Shown: positions 21,131 through 33,700 of the stretch, one piece after another
How the letters are laid out: each line of letters begins with the position of its first letter
How positions within the stretch are numbered: the stretch's first letter is position 1
DNA from: Sphaerolaimus hirsutus
Taxonomy: Eukaryota > Nematoda > Chromadorea > Monhysterida > Sphaerolaimidae
DNA length: 64,000 nucleotides
Assembly: GCA_964036195.1 (NCBI GenBank)
Contig: OZ038458.1
Span: 24,689,832-24,753,831, forward strand
Direction: 5' to 3'
Notes under the pieces: generated by a model
Seen by the model: the letters and a program-made list of their open reading frames with translations, nothing else
What the model was told of the DNA's origin: nothing
Databases searched by the model: none
Translations under genes and position numbers: made by a program

Positions 21131-22449
21131 ATGAAAACTAAAACCGGGGGATATTCAGCGACGACAATGAAAACTAAATCCAAGATAAAATAAAAAATCC
21201 GGCAAAAATGGTCCAGCAACACACATTCACACAATCGAAAACAACACATCAAAATAAAAACATCCGCATTCAAACCGATAAAATCAACAAAAAACCTCAT
21301 TACAGCCGACAAAACATCATTTTCATTTCATTTTTTCAACAAAAAACAACAACAACAACATCAACGTGAAAGAAAACTCAACTGTGGATTTTAAATGGAT
21401 TGGATGCGGCAAAAGTTCAGCGGACGAAAGCAACCTAAAGGGGCGGATAACAAAAGCGATCTGAATGTGACCACTGCGAGGTGATTTGAATATTGGTTAT
21501 GGTAGGTAACTAAGTCTGGAGCCAATCCTTCCGAAGAAGTGGATAAGTGACATGAAAAGTGGCAAGTTGGTGTAAAAGTGACAAGTTTTCTCATTTCGAA
21601 ATTTACTGTCGCATGTCAGTTTACTTGTCACTTAACTTATAATTGATCACTTTACTTACCACTTACCACTTTCGTTGTCACTAGGCCACTTCTGAATTGA
21701 CACTAGGTGCAGGGGGCAGCCCCGCACTCTGTAAACTGTAAAACAAAGTGTAAAGTGTCATGCAAATTTGTCATATGTCACGAAACATGTCGATATAAAT
21801 ATCACAAAAAGGTGCAGCACGTGCCGGAAGAGAGCTACTGTGATATGCAATGTGCACATGTTCCACATGTTCCAGCTTGGCAGCAAACCAGCTTAGTGGA
21901 GCTTGGCAGCAAGCCAGCTTAGCAGAGCTTGGCAGCAAGCCAGCTTAGCAGTGAACTAGCAAAGAACATTGTAGCCAGCTCTGGTGGCAACTTTTTCAGT
22001 AGCTTCATGGCCAGCTGACCAGCTAGCCAGCTTCACAATGAGCCAGCCATGTTTACAGTTGGTGAAATTTGGCATAAAGCTATCTTGGCAGAACCAGGCA
22101 ACAAGCCAGGTTTATAGTAAGCCAACAGTGAGCTTTTGTGGCCAGTTTTGTGGCAGCATTATAGCTAGCCAGCCAGCCAGCCAGTTTGCTTCATAGCAGG
22201 CTAGCCAGCTCTACAGAAAGCCAGTTAGTTGGCTAGTCACATTCACAGCAGCCAACATAACACAATAAACCAACTTGAATGTTGACATACATGTAAATAA
22301 CCAGATAAAAACACAATCATCAATCAACAACATTATACTGCCATAGTTTGGTTGGTTAGCAGCACCTAACCACCCACAAAATACTCACAAATACTAAGAA
22401 ATATACTCAATAACCAAACAAATACTCCAGAAAAATGCCCAGAAAGTTG
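21131..22449. other. Repeat-rich intergenic: AGCCAGC minisatellite
   Basis: 21870-22240 is dense in irregular AGCCAGC/AGCTTGGCAGCA units. A half copy of the intron-forming MITE (CCCCGCACTCTGTAAAC ... AAAGTGTCATG) is visible at 21715-21780. No supported gene. Confidence 0.5.
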
Positions 22450-23359
22450 TAAACCTGCCGTCTGGCAGACGGTCAATGATTTATGACCTTGCAAAATTCG
22501 TCTGGCTCTCGTCTGGAACCTTGATGATTTACAACACCCCGTTGTAAACCTGTCAGAAAACAGGGGTCAAACGTCTGGAAAAATGTCATTAATCAACTAA
22601 GGGGGGAGGTCGTAAAACCATCAAATTTTCCCGCACTTGTCTGTAATAAATCAAATTTTCCCGCACTTATATAGTAAAAGCCCAGCACAGCTGTTCAAAA
22701 ACTGACAGCATTTGTGATTTACTGTCAAAACTGACAGGTACACCTGTTAAAATGTGCAAAAATAGACAGACAACAGCTGTCAGACGGTTGTAAAACTGTC
22801 AGATTTCGGGGGGAGGTAAGGATCTCCAGAGTATAAAAGAGCAGCCCAGAGCCAGTATCTGGATCAGTCTACATTTCTACATTTCTCCAGTCTCCAGTCT
22901 TCACTTCCTGCTCTTCTTGGAATCTCCACCGCCTGCTGCTGTTTGGCTGATCCAGTGGCCCCTTCTTCTGGCAGCTCCCTCTGGGCTGTTGGTTGCTGGC
23001 AACTATTGTTTAGTTGTCATTGCCTGGCTGATTACACAGTCCCTATTCCAAAAGTACCCTTCACTCTCCCCAGTTGATTCAACACTCGGGGACCGTATCA
23101 ACTATTTGGCTGTCTTCCAATAGTCAATATCCTCTTGCTCCAAGCAATTGAGGAAAACCCCTGAAACCCATTGGTATTCCCAATAACAGTTTAGTGTTTT
23201 TATTCTTTCTTTTCTTCTTTTACTGATTTTTTCTGTTGTTGCTTTTCTTTTTTTTTACCTGTTTTGTACTGCTTGCGCGCTAAGTACAATAAATTCCTGA
23301 AACTTAAATAAGTCCCAAATTCGATTCAAGTGTGGCTATTTATTAGCTTTTCTCTAACA
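22450..23359 (+). repeat. Probable solo LTR
   Basis: Starts TGTAAACC and ends near CTCTAACA. It contains a TATA box with initiator-like surroundings (AGTATAAAAGAG at about 22830), a pyrimidine-rich leader and an AATAAA signal at 23289. Together these look like a promoter-plus-polyA LTR with no internal retroelement next to it. No target duplication was found, so the ends are tentative. Confidence 0.45.
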
Positions 23360-23707
23360 GATGTGTTGTGAAGTAAAGACAGGCTATAAGTACATTCTAA
23401 CTTGTATTTCCACATTATTCCTAGGAATAATCTTGTTTCTCACCTACACCTACTTTTCCAAGAAGGTGTGGAATTGAATAAGGCAAATAATACCATCCCA
23501 CTCAAAGCACATAAACCAACAATCATTTGCCAAACTTTTGGCTGGCGAGCGCAAATAATCTTTATCATTTTTCGAGAACCTTGTGTGCATTTCTGAAGTC
23601 CGATTCTTTCCGCCCAAATCATTCTTGCACACCAAGACAGTATTCTAAAGCTTGAACTAATTCTGCTGCTTCATTACTTGTTCACACTATCCACACATAA
23701 TCACAAA

Positions 23708-23905
23708 CAAAGTAGAGAGTTATCCCTGTAGTGAAAGATCAGTCTTTCTGGTTAAGGACCGCCAGGGCATACTTGTTGTAAATCAGCAAGGTTAACACAA
23801 TAACAAAGTAACTCTCCCCGAAAGTGTCCATTTCTGGAGTAATTTCAGGTACTATTATCTGACTTGAAAACGATTTGGATCATTTTCACCCCAACAGAAC
23901 AAATT
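23708..23905 (+). repeat. Direct repeat, unit 1
   Basis: About 200 bases, from CAAAGTAGAGAGTTATCCCT through the stretch before CACCCCAAC, repeated almost identically at 24014-24208. Confidence 0.8.
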
Positions 23906-24013
23906 AACCATTTGGTGTGAACAGTCCTGTCCCAGCAAATAGGTTCTAGTGACAAAGAATATTGTTCTGTTATCAATTGTATTTCTACACTATTTTTTTG
24001 TATCTACAACCTA

Positions 24014-24208
24014 GTCAAAGTAGAGAGTTATCCCTGTAGTGAAAGATCAGTCTTTCTGGTTAAGGACCGCCAGGGCATACTTGTTGTAAATCAGCAAGGT
24101 TAACACAATAACAAAATAACTCTCCCCCGAAAGTGTCCATTTTCTGGAGTAATTTCAGGTACTATTATCTGACTTGAAAACGATTTGGATCATTTTCACC
24201 CCAACGGG
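24014..24208 (+). repeat. Direct repeat, unit 2
   Basis: Near-identical to 23708-23905, about 306 bases downstream of it. Differences are a few substitutions and single-base indels. Confidence 0.8.
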
Positions 24209-24495
24209 ACAACAGTCCAAACTAGTGTAAATACATTGATAACAATCTATCTGACAAGTAGTTTGATAAGTTAACTTGGCCAAAGCAACATTCACCTTAC
24301 AGAGTTTCAAACTCATCAAGGGTGACTGCTGCTTTCCAGAATACACTACCTAGTTATAAATATCTAGATTTTTCCATCTAGAACACATGAAATGCACTCA
24401 GATATGATTAAAGCCCTACAGCTATGATTTAAAAAAGACAATTACCCGTGCAACAGCATGAAAAAATGTATTACAAAAATGTAACTCCCACTCAG

Positions 24496-24711
24496 GCTAC
24501 CGGTCCACAAGGCTCCATCAAGGGTTGAATCAACTGGTCAGTTGTCAAACAAGGACAAAGACACGGACAAGGACAAGACGACAAACAACGACAAGGACAA
24601 GGACAAAAACAACGACAAGGACAAGGACAAAAACACAGGCAAGGACAGAGACAAAGATAAGGGGAAAATAAAGGAAAAAGACAAGGATAAACCACTGAAG
24701 GGTGTTTTCAG
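24496..24711 (+). CDS. GSK3-like gene, exon 1 of those found (KD-rich)
   Basis: Acceptor CTCCCACTCAG, donor TTTTCAG then GTAGAT; starts with one base of a split codon and ends in phase 2. Encodes LPVHKAPSRVESTGQL followed by many K-D dipeptides. Confidence 0.6.
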
Positions 24712-27700
24712 GTAGATAATCTTGTGATTATGTAAACCTTCCTAGCCAAGGCCAGCACTAAATTTTTTTAGATGATTTCATTTCTAGAGAATTTCATTGT
24801 TAGAGAATTTCATTCTATTTAGTATTCAGGCATTTCAAAAAGTTTTGGGGAATGGTTGGCACTCAAAAATTGCATGCTCAGGGCTACATTGAAATTTCAA
24901 ATGCTATTTTGAAAACACCTAAAACGATGGAGATATCGACATTTGAAAGTAGACTGCATCAATATGATTCAAAACTCTATTTTTTTATCAAACTTTTGAT
25001 AAATATTTACTTCTATCTTTCTTTAAAGTTTTCTCATGGGTAAAAAATTTTTACTTCATTTTTTCATTGTTTTTTTTTGGCAATGAGTAAATTCCAAATA
25101 GTGTGCATTTCAATGCACATACATCAAAAAATACTATAAACCCTCAACTTCAAATCTACAGTTCCTTTGAGTAGTCCCCACTTGAAAAGTTCCCCACTCA
25201 CATAGTCCTCACTTATAAATCCCCCTTCCCCTGAATAGTTCCCCTATTACCAAGGTGAAGTAAAATCACCACCCCCTTGAAAAGTTCCACCCACTGTGAG
25301 GATGTACTGGGTTGTGAACTACGCAAGGATTCACAGTATTTCCACACTTATAACGATTCTGCAGGTGGAGCAAGAAAAGGGACTCCAGTGGGAGCAAAGA
25401 CATTGACAGGAGGAAAAAGCACAAGGACAAAAACAAGAACAAGGACAAAAATGAGGACAAAAACAAAAACAAGAGCAATTACAAAAACAAGAGCAATTAC
25501 AAAAACAAGAGCAATGAAAAAGTGAAGGGCAAGGACAAGCATAAGGTTTCCAGCAAGGACATAACAGAAAAGAGCAAAAAAAGTAGCGGCAATGAAACAG
25601 AGTCTGTCAACCGGCATAGGACTTCTCAAATATCAGTGACGCATAGGGATCAGGGAAGCCTGGCTACCAGTGAAAGCATTGGGTTGGTTTGGGGATTTAT
25701 CTGTAATTTTTGCTTTGGTGCTAGTGCCAGTAATTTTGTGGTACTTTTGGTTGAAGAAAACATGAGAATTCAAGGAAAACACATAAATTTTGTTGAACAC
25801 TTTGAAAAAACACTAAAAATAATTAAAACATTTTTTTCCTAGTGCACGCCATAGGGCTGGAAACACGATTTTTTCAAAATCGAGTTCGAGTCACAACTCG
25901 AAATAGAGTCGAGTCGAGTTCGATCCCTAGTTCGCCATCGTTAGAAGCCTATCATCGGCGCTTTCACATCATCACCCTCAATGGCGCACCGCACACTGAA
26001 ATTTTGCGTTCAGCGTTTGAACGTTTTAGCACGCTGAACTACAAACGCTGAAATCAAAATCTACAGAACAATGCGTTTTTGAAGCGTAAAAATGCGGCTG
26101 GCATTCCAATTACGCGAATATTGCAAATTCCGAATTGTTTGACGCTTCAAAAATGTTAGGTTTGATTACAGCATTTGTAGTTCGCACGACATCTTGTTCG
26201 CATTACGTTCGAACGCTGAACGCAAAATTTCAGTGTGTGGTGCGGCATTCAACCTCCTCCACCCTCCAATTTCACCCTACAGCAAGGTCAGCACTCTGTC
26301 GCGCGACCGGCCCGATGTGGAACAGCGAGAGCACATGCGCGCGGTTCAGCGCGAACGACACAGGCGCATGGAGGGTGGGAGGAGGGCACGCCCGCCCACC
26401 GAGCATGAAGTCAACTTTATAAATTATGCCAAGGTGGGGTGCAGGGGTGGCGGGGGGTTTTTTTTTGGGGGGGGGTAGGAAAGAGGGCATAATTTTTCAG
26501 TGTGTTTAAATGAATTTAATAATTTTTCAGTCTGTTTCGTATTTAGTTTCTGAATTTGTTATTGGTCTAAATACCTTTTAAAGTTTCGACTTTTTTCACT
26601 ATGATATGCATTTCGAATTTTATGGTCCATTTTGAATACCTACAATACAATCTTTTGTTTTGCAGCCCTCAAATCTGTTAGCGCAGACACATTCACACAA
26701 TTTTGTTTTGCCGCCACAAATGGATCCACGAGAAACAAGATGTCTTACCGTATATCCTCGAATAAGACCCCCCCCATGAATATCTCCCCACCCTTGAATA
26801 ACTCCCCCTCAAAAACCCTGGCGAAAAAATAACTCCACCCCTTGAATAACTCCCCACCCTTGAAAAACTCCCCCTCTGTGATGAGTGGATGATATAGTGC
26901 AACAAGTCAAAAAAAAAACGAAATGCAAATGCAGTGCAGCTGTGCAGTGTGTGAGACAAAAAATACAAAATAATGTTAGCCTAGAGCAGCGAAAGCAGAT
27001 ACACGCTGTACATACACCTACCTACCTGCAAGTTTTCCTGAAGTTGTGAGGAAATAATAACTCCCCCCTTGAATAACACCTTATCCTTGAATAACTCCCC
27101 CCTCAAACGCTCTGACGAAAAAATAACTCCCCGGGGGACTTATTCGAGGATATACGGTATTTGTGTTTCTGCATTTTATCCGTACAATTTCATGCATTTA
27201 AGAAAAAACAGCTGGAAAAATGAAACAAATAAATCATTAAAACTGCGAAATTCGAAAGGTCAATTTACAAAAAAAAACACAAACTCAAACACATTCAGAT
27301 CGTCAGCCATAGTTATTCCCCACCATCTACCCAACCAGCCCTACCTCCAAAACCAACCCTAAAAACCATACCCCTACATGTAGGGCACAGTAGACCGGCG
27401 CACAATCACCCTGGACCACGCGGGCGCCAGACTGATCGGCAACGGCGTGTTCAGCAACGTGTACAACTACCAGGTCATTGCGCCCAACGATCTCGCTGCT
27501 AAGGTGTGCTCGGTTATTTTTGGCCAGAACTCGGTGCGCATGTAGACCCGGTGCACATGTAGACCCAGTGCTCGGGGGATGGGCACATATCCGGGATTTG
27601 GAGTGGTGAGCTGTGCAATTCGGTGTATTTTGTAGAGAATTGACAATACAAGGACAGATTTACTTAAAGATGTGAGTGTGATGGAACAATGCGGGAAATT

Positions 27701-30700
27701 TGACCTACATGTGCACCGAGTTTACATGTGCACCGGCACAGAGCAGGTTTTTTTTTGTTGGGGAGGGTTAACGGCCCTGTGCCTGTACACATTTTAACCC
27801 ATTACACATCTAGACAGAGTATACGAAAAAAGGACGGGGGGATTAGTGTACAATGTGATGAAAACGGCCCCAAGCCATAAAAATGACGTCACGATCGAGT
27901 GTTTCGTTCAGAAAATTGTTTAGCGTGCGGCCCGTGGAAGTTATCAAGATGAAGCCAACCCAATTTCACAGGTGGCGATAAAGAAAAGCTTCCCGCAAGA
28001 CAGAATCGACGATATAGCGCACGAAAATTTGGTCCGTCAACATCGATACCTGAATTATCCAAATATTTCCCGATTGCTGTTTTACTTTTTGACGAAAACT
28101 GGGGAAACTACTTGCTGGAATATGGCGTTCGATTTTATGCCAATGACCGTTGCCGCATTTGAGGTGTGCTTTATTTATTACTTTTTTGGGGGACGTTAGA
28201 CGCTGCACCAGAGTTGCGAAAGCGTATTTACGCTTACCCGAAATACCCGGGTAAATGGGTATTTATACTTACGCTTACGCTTACGCTTTCATAAAATACC
28301 TGTACGCTTTATTACGCTTTCCCGGCCGAATTACCCGGGTACTAAAAGCGTAAAAAACTTTTCACACGGCCCAGTTTTACGGTTTTCAAAAAGCGTGAAA
28401 CTACAAAAAAAACAATATGAACGACAATGCGTACCAAAAAAATTACTGCGTGTGTGCATAAACACACTGAAAATGGTGGCACATGTACAAATTGTGCTAA
28501 AATTCTGTCGCCTGCAATATCGTGGCATCAGACTAGGAGTTTTTTGGGCGACGATGGATTCCGTCAACAGCACTTACCGTATTACCTCGAAAAAACCCTG
28601 TGGGGGTTTATTATTTCGCCAGCAAAATTTTAGGGGGGTTAATTCGAGGAGGGGTTATTCGAGGGGGTTTTATTATTTCCCGAGCCAATTTTGAGGGGGC
28701 TAATTCAAGGGGGCTGGATAATTCAAGGTAATACAGTGGGTCCCAGTTAGATGAAGTTGTGTTGTTATGTGGTGATCGTGTTGATGAAATGATGTGAAAA
28801 AATGAATGGAAATGATATGTAAAGTCGTCTAACAGTGAGAGCTAGGGTGTTTCCCCATGCTCAACAGCAGCAGCACTTTCTAGAAAATTTTTACGCTTAC
28901 GCTTTTTTTTACGCTTTCCTAGGTATTTTGAAAATACCTTACGCTTTTAGTATCCATACTCAAAATTTGGAAAGTGTATTTACGCTTACGCTTACGCTTT
29001 CCAAAAATACCGGTATTTAAACAACTCTGCGCTGCACCACACATTAATTTACTGGTCGTAAATTAAACAATTTACCGTATTACCTCGAAATACCCCCAGG
29101 GGGTTTATTATTACGCCAGCAAAATGTGAGGGGGGGGGGATAATTCGAGGGGGGGGTATTCGAGGGGGGTCTATTATTTCGCCAGAAATTTTCAGAGATT
29201 ACCCATAATCAGACGTAGAAAAATCAAACAATTACATAGATGTATGTGTGTTTATAGGTATACATAACTGTATATACACATCAACCCTGCCCCTCACGTC
29301 ACTCAATCATCAGTTTTAACGTGTGTTCTGCATTGTACAGATGACAAACTGCAGTATTTTTCATGTACGTTCTCTTTACACTAAATTTTAGGGGGGGGGG
29401 TATTTCGAGGGGGGTGGGTTTATTATTCCTCAGCCGAATTTTAGGGGGGATGGGGTATTTCTAGGGGGGTTAATTCAAGGGGGGGGGGGGTAATTCGAGG
29501 GGGGTTAATTCGAGGTAATACGGTAGTAAAAAAACTCATAAGTCAACTTTGAATAGCATTTGACTTTACCGGAATTGGGTTTTCGTCAACTACAGTTTAC
29601 ATATCTGATTACGTAAACTCAAATGCGTTCAAGGCTGATTTATGACTTACCTAACTATAAATTTTTAAAATTTTATTTCTAAAGTAGTGTGTGCGGCCCG
29701 GTGACTCACCCAGTCGGGTATGGTAATGCAACAAATTGACAAATAAAATTCCGACGAAAAAATAATCCGCCCTCTGAATTAATCCTCCCTCGAATTTTCC
29801 CGCAAAATAATAAAATCCCTGGAAATTTCGGATCTACTGACGATGCACCAACATGAAAAATATCTACCGTATTTCCCCGAAATGCCCCCAGGGGATTTGT
29901 TTTCCAGAGTGAAAATTTCGAGGTGGTATTTCGAGGAAATATTTACGATAATCAAATTCCCCCACAGGGTGAACTTCGCAAGAAAAACGAGAAACTCCAT
30001 CCGATCATCATCAAAGTGTGGGCTTATCAACTTTTATTGGCGGTCGCATTTTCGCACGCGTACAACATATGCCATCGGGATATAAAACCGGAAAATATGC
30101 TTTTGGATCCCGAAACGCACGTGATCAAATTGAGCGATTTCGGCAATGCGAAATGGATCAGAACTCATTTGGGTGAAAAATCGAGACCATATCAGGTATT
30201 CACTTTTTCTAGCGATTGATAAAACTTGTTATAATTAATACTTCTTATACTCGGCAGACATGATACTCTGCCCTCGCACTCATTTATGTCTCACGTTGGA
30301 TGCGTGCCAATGATGATGAAGCATGCGATTTTTGTGTAAAAGATGAAGAAAATCATTGTTGTGAATGAGTTGACGTATAGCGTTATAACAGCGATGACTT
30401 TTTTCACCTTTTTTTGAAAATCGCATGCGTTAAAAAACCGTTGGCACGCTTCCAGCGGGAACCACGCGTGCAGGGTATGAAGTAACTGGAGTATACCTAG
30501 TTTACTTGTTAATTATTATTTTTAACTTCACTTGTCACTAGAAACTTTTCTTGTCAGTATTTACTTTCACAATCGGCAGTGCAACTAGACCAGTAAAATC
30601 CGCACCCAGTAAAATTTCAAGTAAAAAAACTCTAAGGTCAAGTTTAAAAATGTCACGCAAAATGTAAAATGCCCGCCCAGTAATATTTTCATTTTTACTG

Positions 30701-33700
30701 GGAGTTTACTATTAATTTACATGACATCAGACTGTCCGCAGGTGGTCCCTTCCTTTCAAAATCAAACCAACCTACCGTATTTCCTCGAAATACCCCCCTC
30801 GAAATAACCCCCTTCAAAATGGGCACTATGAAATTATAAACCTCCCCGTCGAAATAACCCCCTCGTTAAACCCCCCTCAAAATTGTCACTCTGAAAAATT
30901 AACCCCCCGGGGGGTTATTCGAGGAAATACGGTACTTAGTCTTGTTCTGGCAGGAAACTCCCCCATTCACAGGTAACCCGCTATTACCGCGCACTTGAGC
31001 TGTGTCTAGGCAATGAACACTACGGCTTGCCCGTCGACATTTGGTTTGATCTGGGGAATTTGACTAGTCTAGTGCGGCCGCAAGTGGAGAAGTGAGAAGT
31101 GAAATGGCAAAAGCGAAGTGAAATGGCAAGTAAATTCATTGGCAAAAGTGGAGTAAAAAAAGAAAAAGAAATTTCACTTCGCTTTTGCCATTTTACTTCT
31201 CAATTCACTCCGCTTTTGCCATTTTACTTCTCAATTCACTCCGCTTTTGCCATTTTACTTCTCACTTCTGCACTTGCGGAACTGGCCACTGGTCCGACTT
31301 TTCGGGCAGCCCGATTTTTTCTGCAATGATTTGTCTGATTCGATATAATTTTGGGGTCGGTAACGTCCCGTAAAATTATACGCTAATTGTGGAATATCAT
31401 GTGATGTACAAAGCACCAAAAGCGCCATGATGCTTTTCTGACGCCAGGCATTTTGTTCCTGGCGCCGGGCCAAAATAGCGCAAAGTGCCATGGCATGGCT
31501 TTTCACGGACAAGGCGCCAAACGCCGATGGCGCCACAGCAAGATAGCGCAAAACGCCAAAAGCGCCATGGCGCTTTTCGCTAGCGCCAGGTGCCAGCGCC
31601 ACGGAGCTTTCACATCACTAGTCCGGTGCTGTCCCGCACCCTGTAATATTCTTCAGGAAAAGTTCAGGGAAAATATTTTTATTTTGGTTGACACTACACG
31701 ACACTTGACAGTACACTTTACCCCTTTACACCATAAAATCCAACACTGAAAAAATCGGGCAACCGGACAAAACTCTTCGACCCCTCGAAAAAAGTAAAAA
31801 CCCAGGTCGTGCGCGTGCGTCCTGGCCGGCTTCCTGTTCGGCGACATCTTCCTGAACGGCTCCGACGCGCACGACCAGATCAAGATAATCGTGCACACTT
31901 TTGGATCCCCCAATGACAAGCAGTTGATGGCTTTGAATCCTAAGTATAATACCGTATTTTCTCGATTACTTCCCCTGGGGAACTTGTTTTTTTTTCTCGG
32001 AATTATTTGAGGGGGGGATTTTTCAAGGGAATAAATTCCAGAGTTGTTAAGATACCGGTATTTTTGGAAAGTGTAAGTGTAAATACACTTTCCAAATTTT
32101 GAGTATGGATACCAAAAGTGTAAGGTATTTTAAAAATACCTAGGAAAGTGTAAAAAAGTGTAAGTGTAAAAAAATTTTTTAGAAAAAGCTCTCACTGTTG
32201 AGCATTAGAAAACCCCACTGTTTTCACCTTTAGATCAATTTATTTGTCATTTTCATGCATTTTGTCACATTTTACTGCCTTTTATGAAACATTTCAGACT
32301 GTAACAAATACTGTAGTGGTATGAAGTACCCTAATAATGGCACTTTTTCAGTGTTGATATTTTACTGATTAAATAATGCGACACACACTGTTTAAATGCA
32401 AGAATGGACATGCAGCAAATGTCAATGCAAAAGCCAGTTGACTTTGTGTCCAGCTGGTGAATTTCCATGGATCTTGTCCTTTTTACAAAAGTATGATGAA
32501 ACTGTAGAATACCATGAGTTCTGATCAAAGGTTGGAGATCAAAGACTAGTTTGTTGATTTTGCCATATTTTCTACATTCAATGCATAACTGCATGTGTGC
32601 ACTGTGCAGTTATTTTTTGTACATGACCCGATTTTATGCTTTCTCAAAAGCATAAGACAGGGCCATCTGAAAGGAAAAATACACTTTCTGTACCTGGGTA
32701 TTTCGCTCAGGAAAGTGTAAAAAAGTGTATGGGTATTTTATGAAAGTGTAAGTGTAAGTGTAACTATAAATACCCATTTACCCGGGTATTTCGGGTAAGT
32801 GTAAATACACTTTCGCAACTCTGCCGCATGCTAGCATTTTTATGAATGAAACACAACATTACGGAAAACGAAAGGGGTAAAAAATTTTCCTCCGGAAAGC
32901 GGAAACGGAAAACGGAAACTTGACACACTAACGATGACTTCATCGTGAATATAATAAAAATTATTACGAAAAGTTAGAAAAAAAACGTTTCGGGGAGAAA
33001 CATCGCTCTTTCCCTTTTATACGCCTTTTTAATATTTTGTTTTGTGGAAGTGCGTGCATACAGTAAATAAGTATCCCGCTGGCACGTTGTCGACTACGAC
33101 ATACATTTGAATAATTTTGGATGCATACCGTATTTCCCCGAAATACCCCCCCCCCCCCAAGAACAGTGTACATACCATCTACATACTAATATTAGTCTAC
33201 AGAACCTTATAAATGGCGGTTTTTGTTGCATTTTTCGACGTCTGCGTACGTTTCAGACGACTATTTCGTACTTGGTTTTCAAAAATTTTCTTGTGAAATA
33301 ATAATCCCCCCCCCTCGAAATACCCCCCCCCCCTCGTTTAAGCCCCCCCCCCTCTCGGGACCACTATGAAACAATCACCCCCCGGGGGGTATTTCGAGGA
33401 AATACGGTACATACTTTACGGGTCCGCAGAGTATACCACTTCCCGCGTTTAAAAATTATTCACACACTTAAAAATCATCCACTGAAATCAACCCCAACCC
33501 CTCCATTCACAGGCTGGCAACGAAAACCCGTGACAAATGGCCCAGAGAAATCGAACAATCCTTGGAAGTGGGCGTGCCCGCGGCGCAATGGACCGAACTT
33601 TTACCTGCGAAATATGCCAACGACAAAAATCTCACGAAATTATTAGATGGCATGTTTGAATACGAGCCCCAGTTGAGGTACAGGGCGATAGATGCGCTGC

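Noticed and set aside
22917-23123. ORF of 68 codons in the probable LTR
   Set aside because: Lies between TATA box and polyA signal of a probable solo LTR; low-complexity Leu/Pro composition.
24492-24695. Cys-rich minus-strand ORF (CPCPCRC repeats)
   Set aside because: Antisense of the Lys/Asp-rich exon of the kinase gene; the same applies to 25266-25629 (minus).
26693-26968. ORFs across CCGTATT MITEs with GGG/CCC-coded Gly and Pro runs
   Set aside because: They translate satellite-like element interiors; the same patterns appear at 19366-19868, 43375-43791 and 52163-52417.
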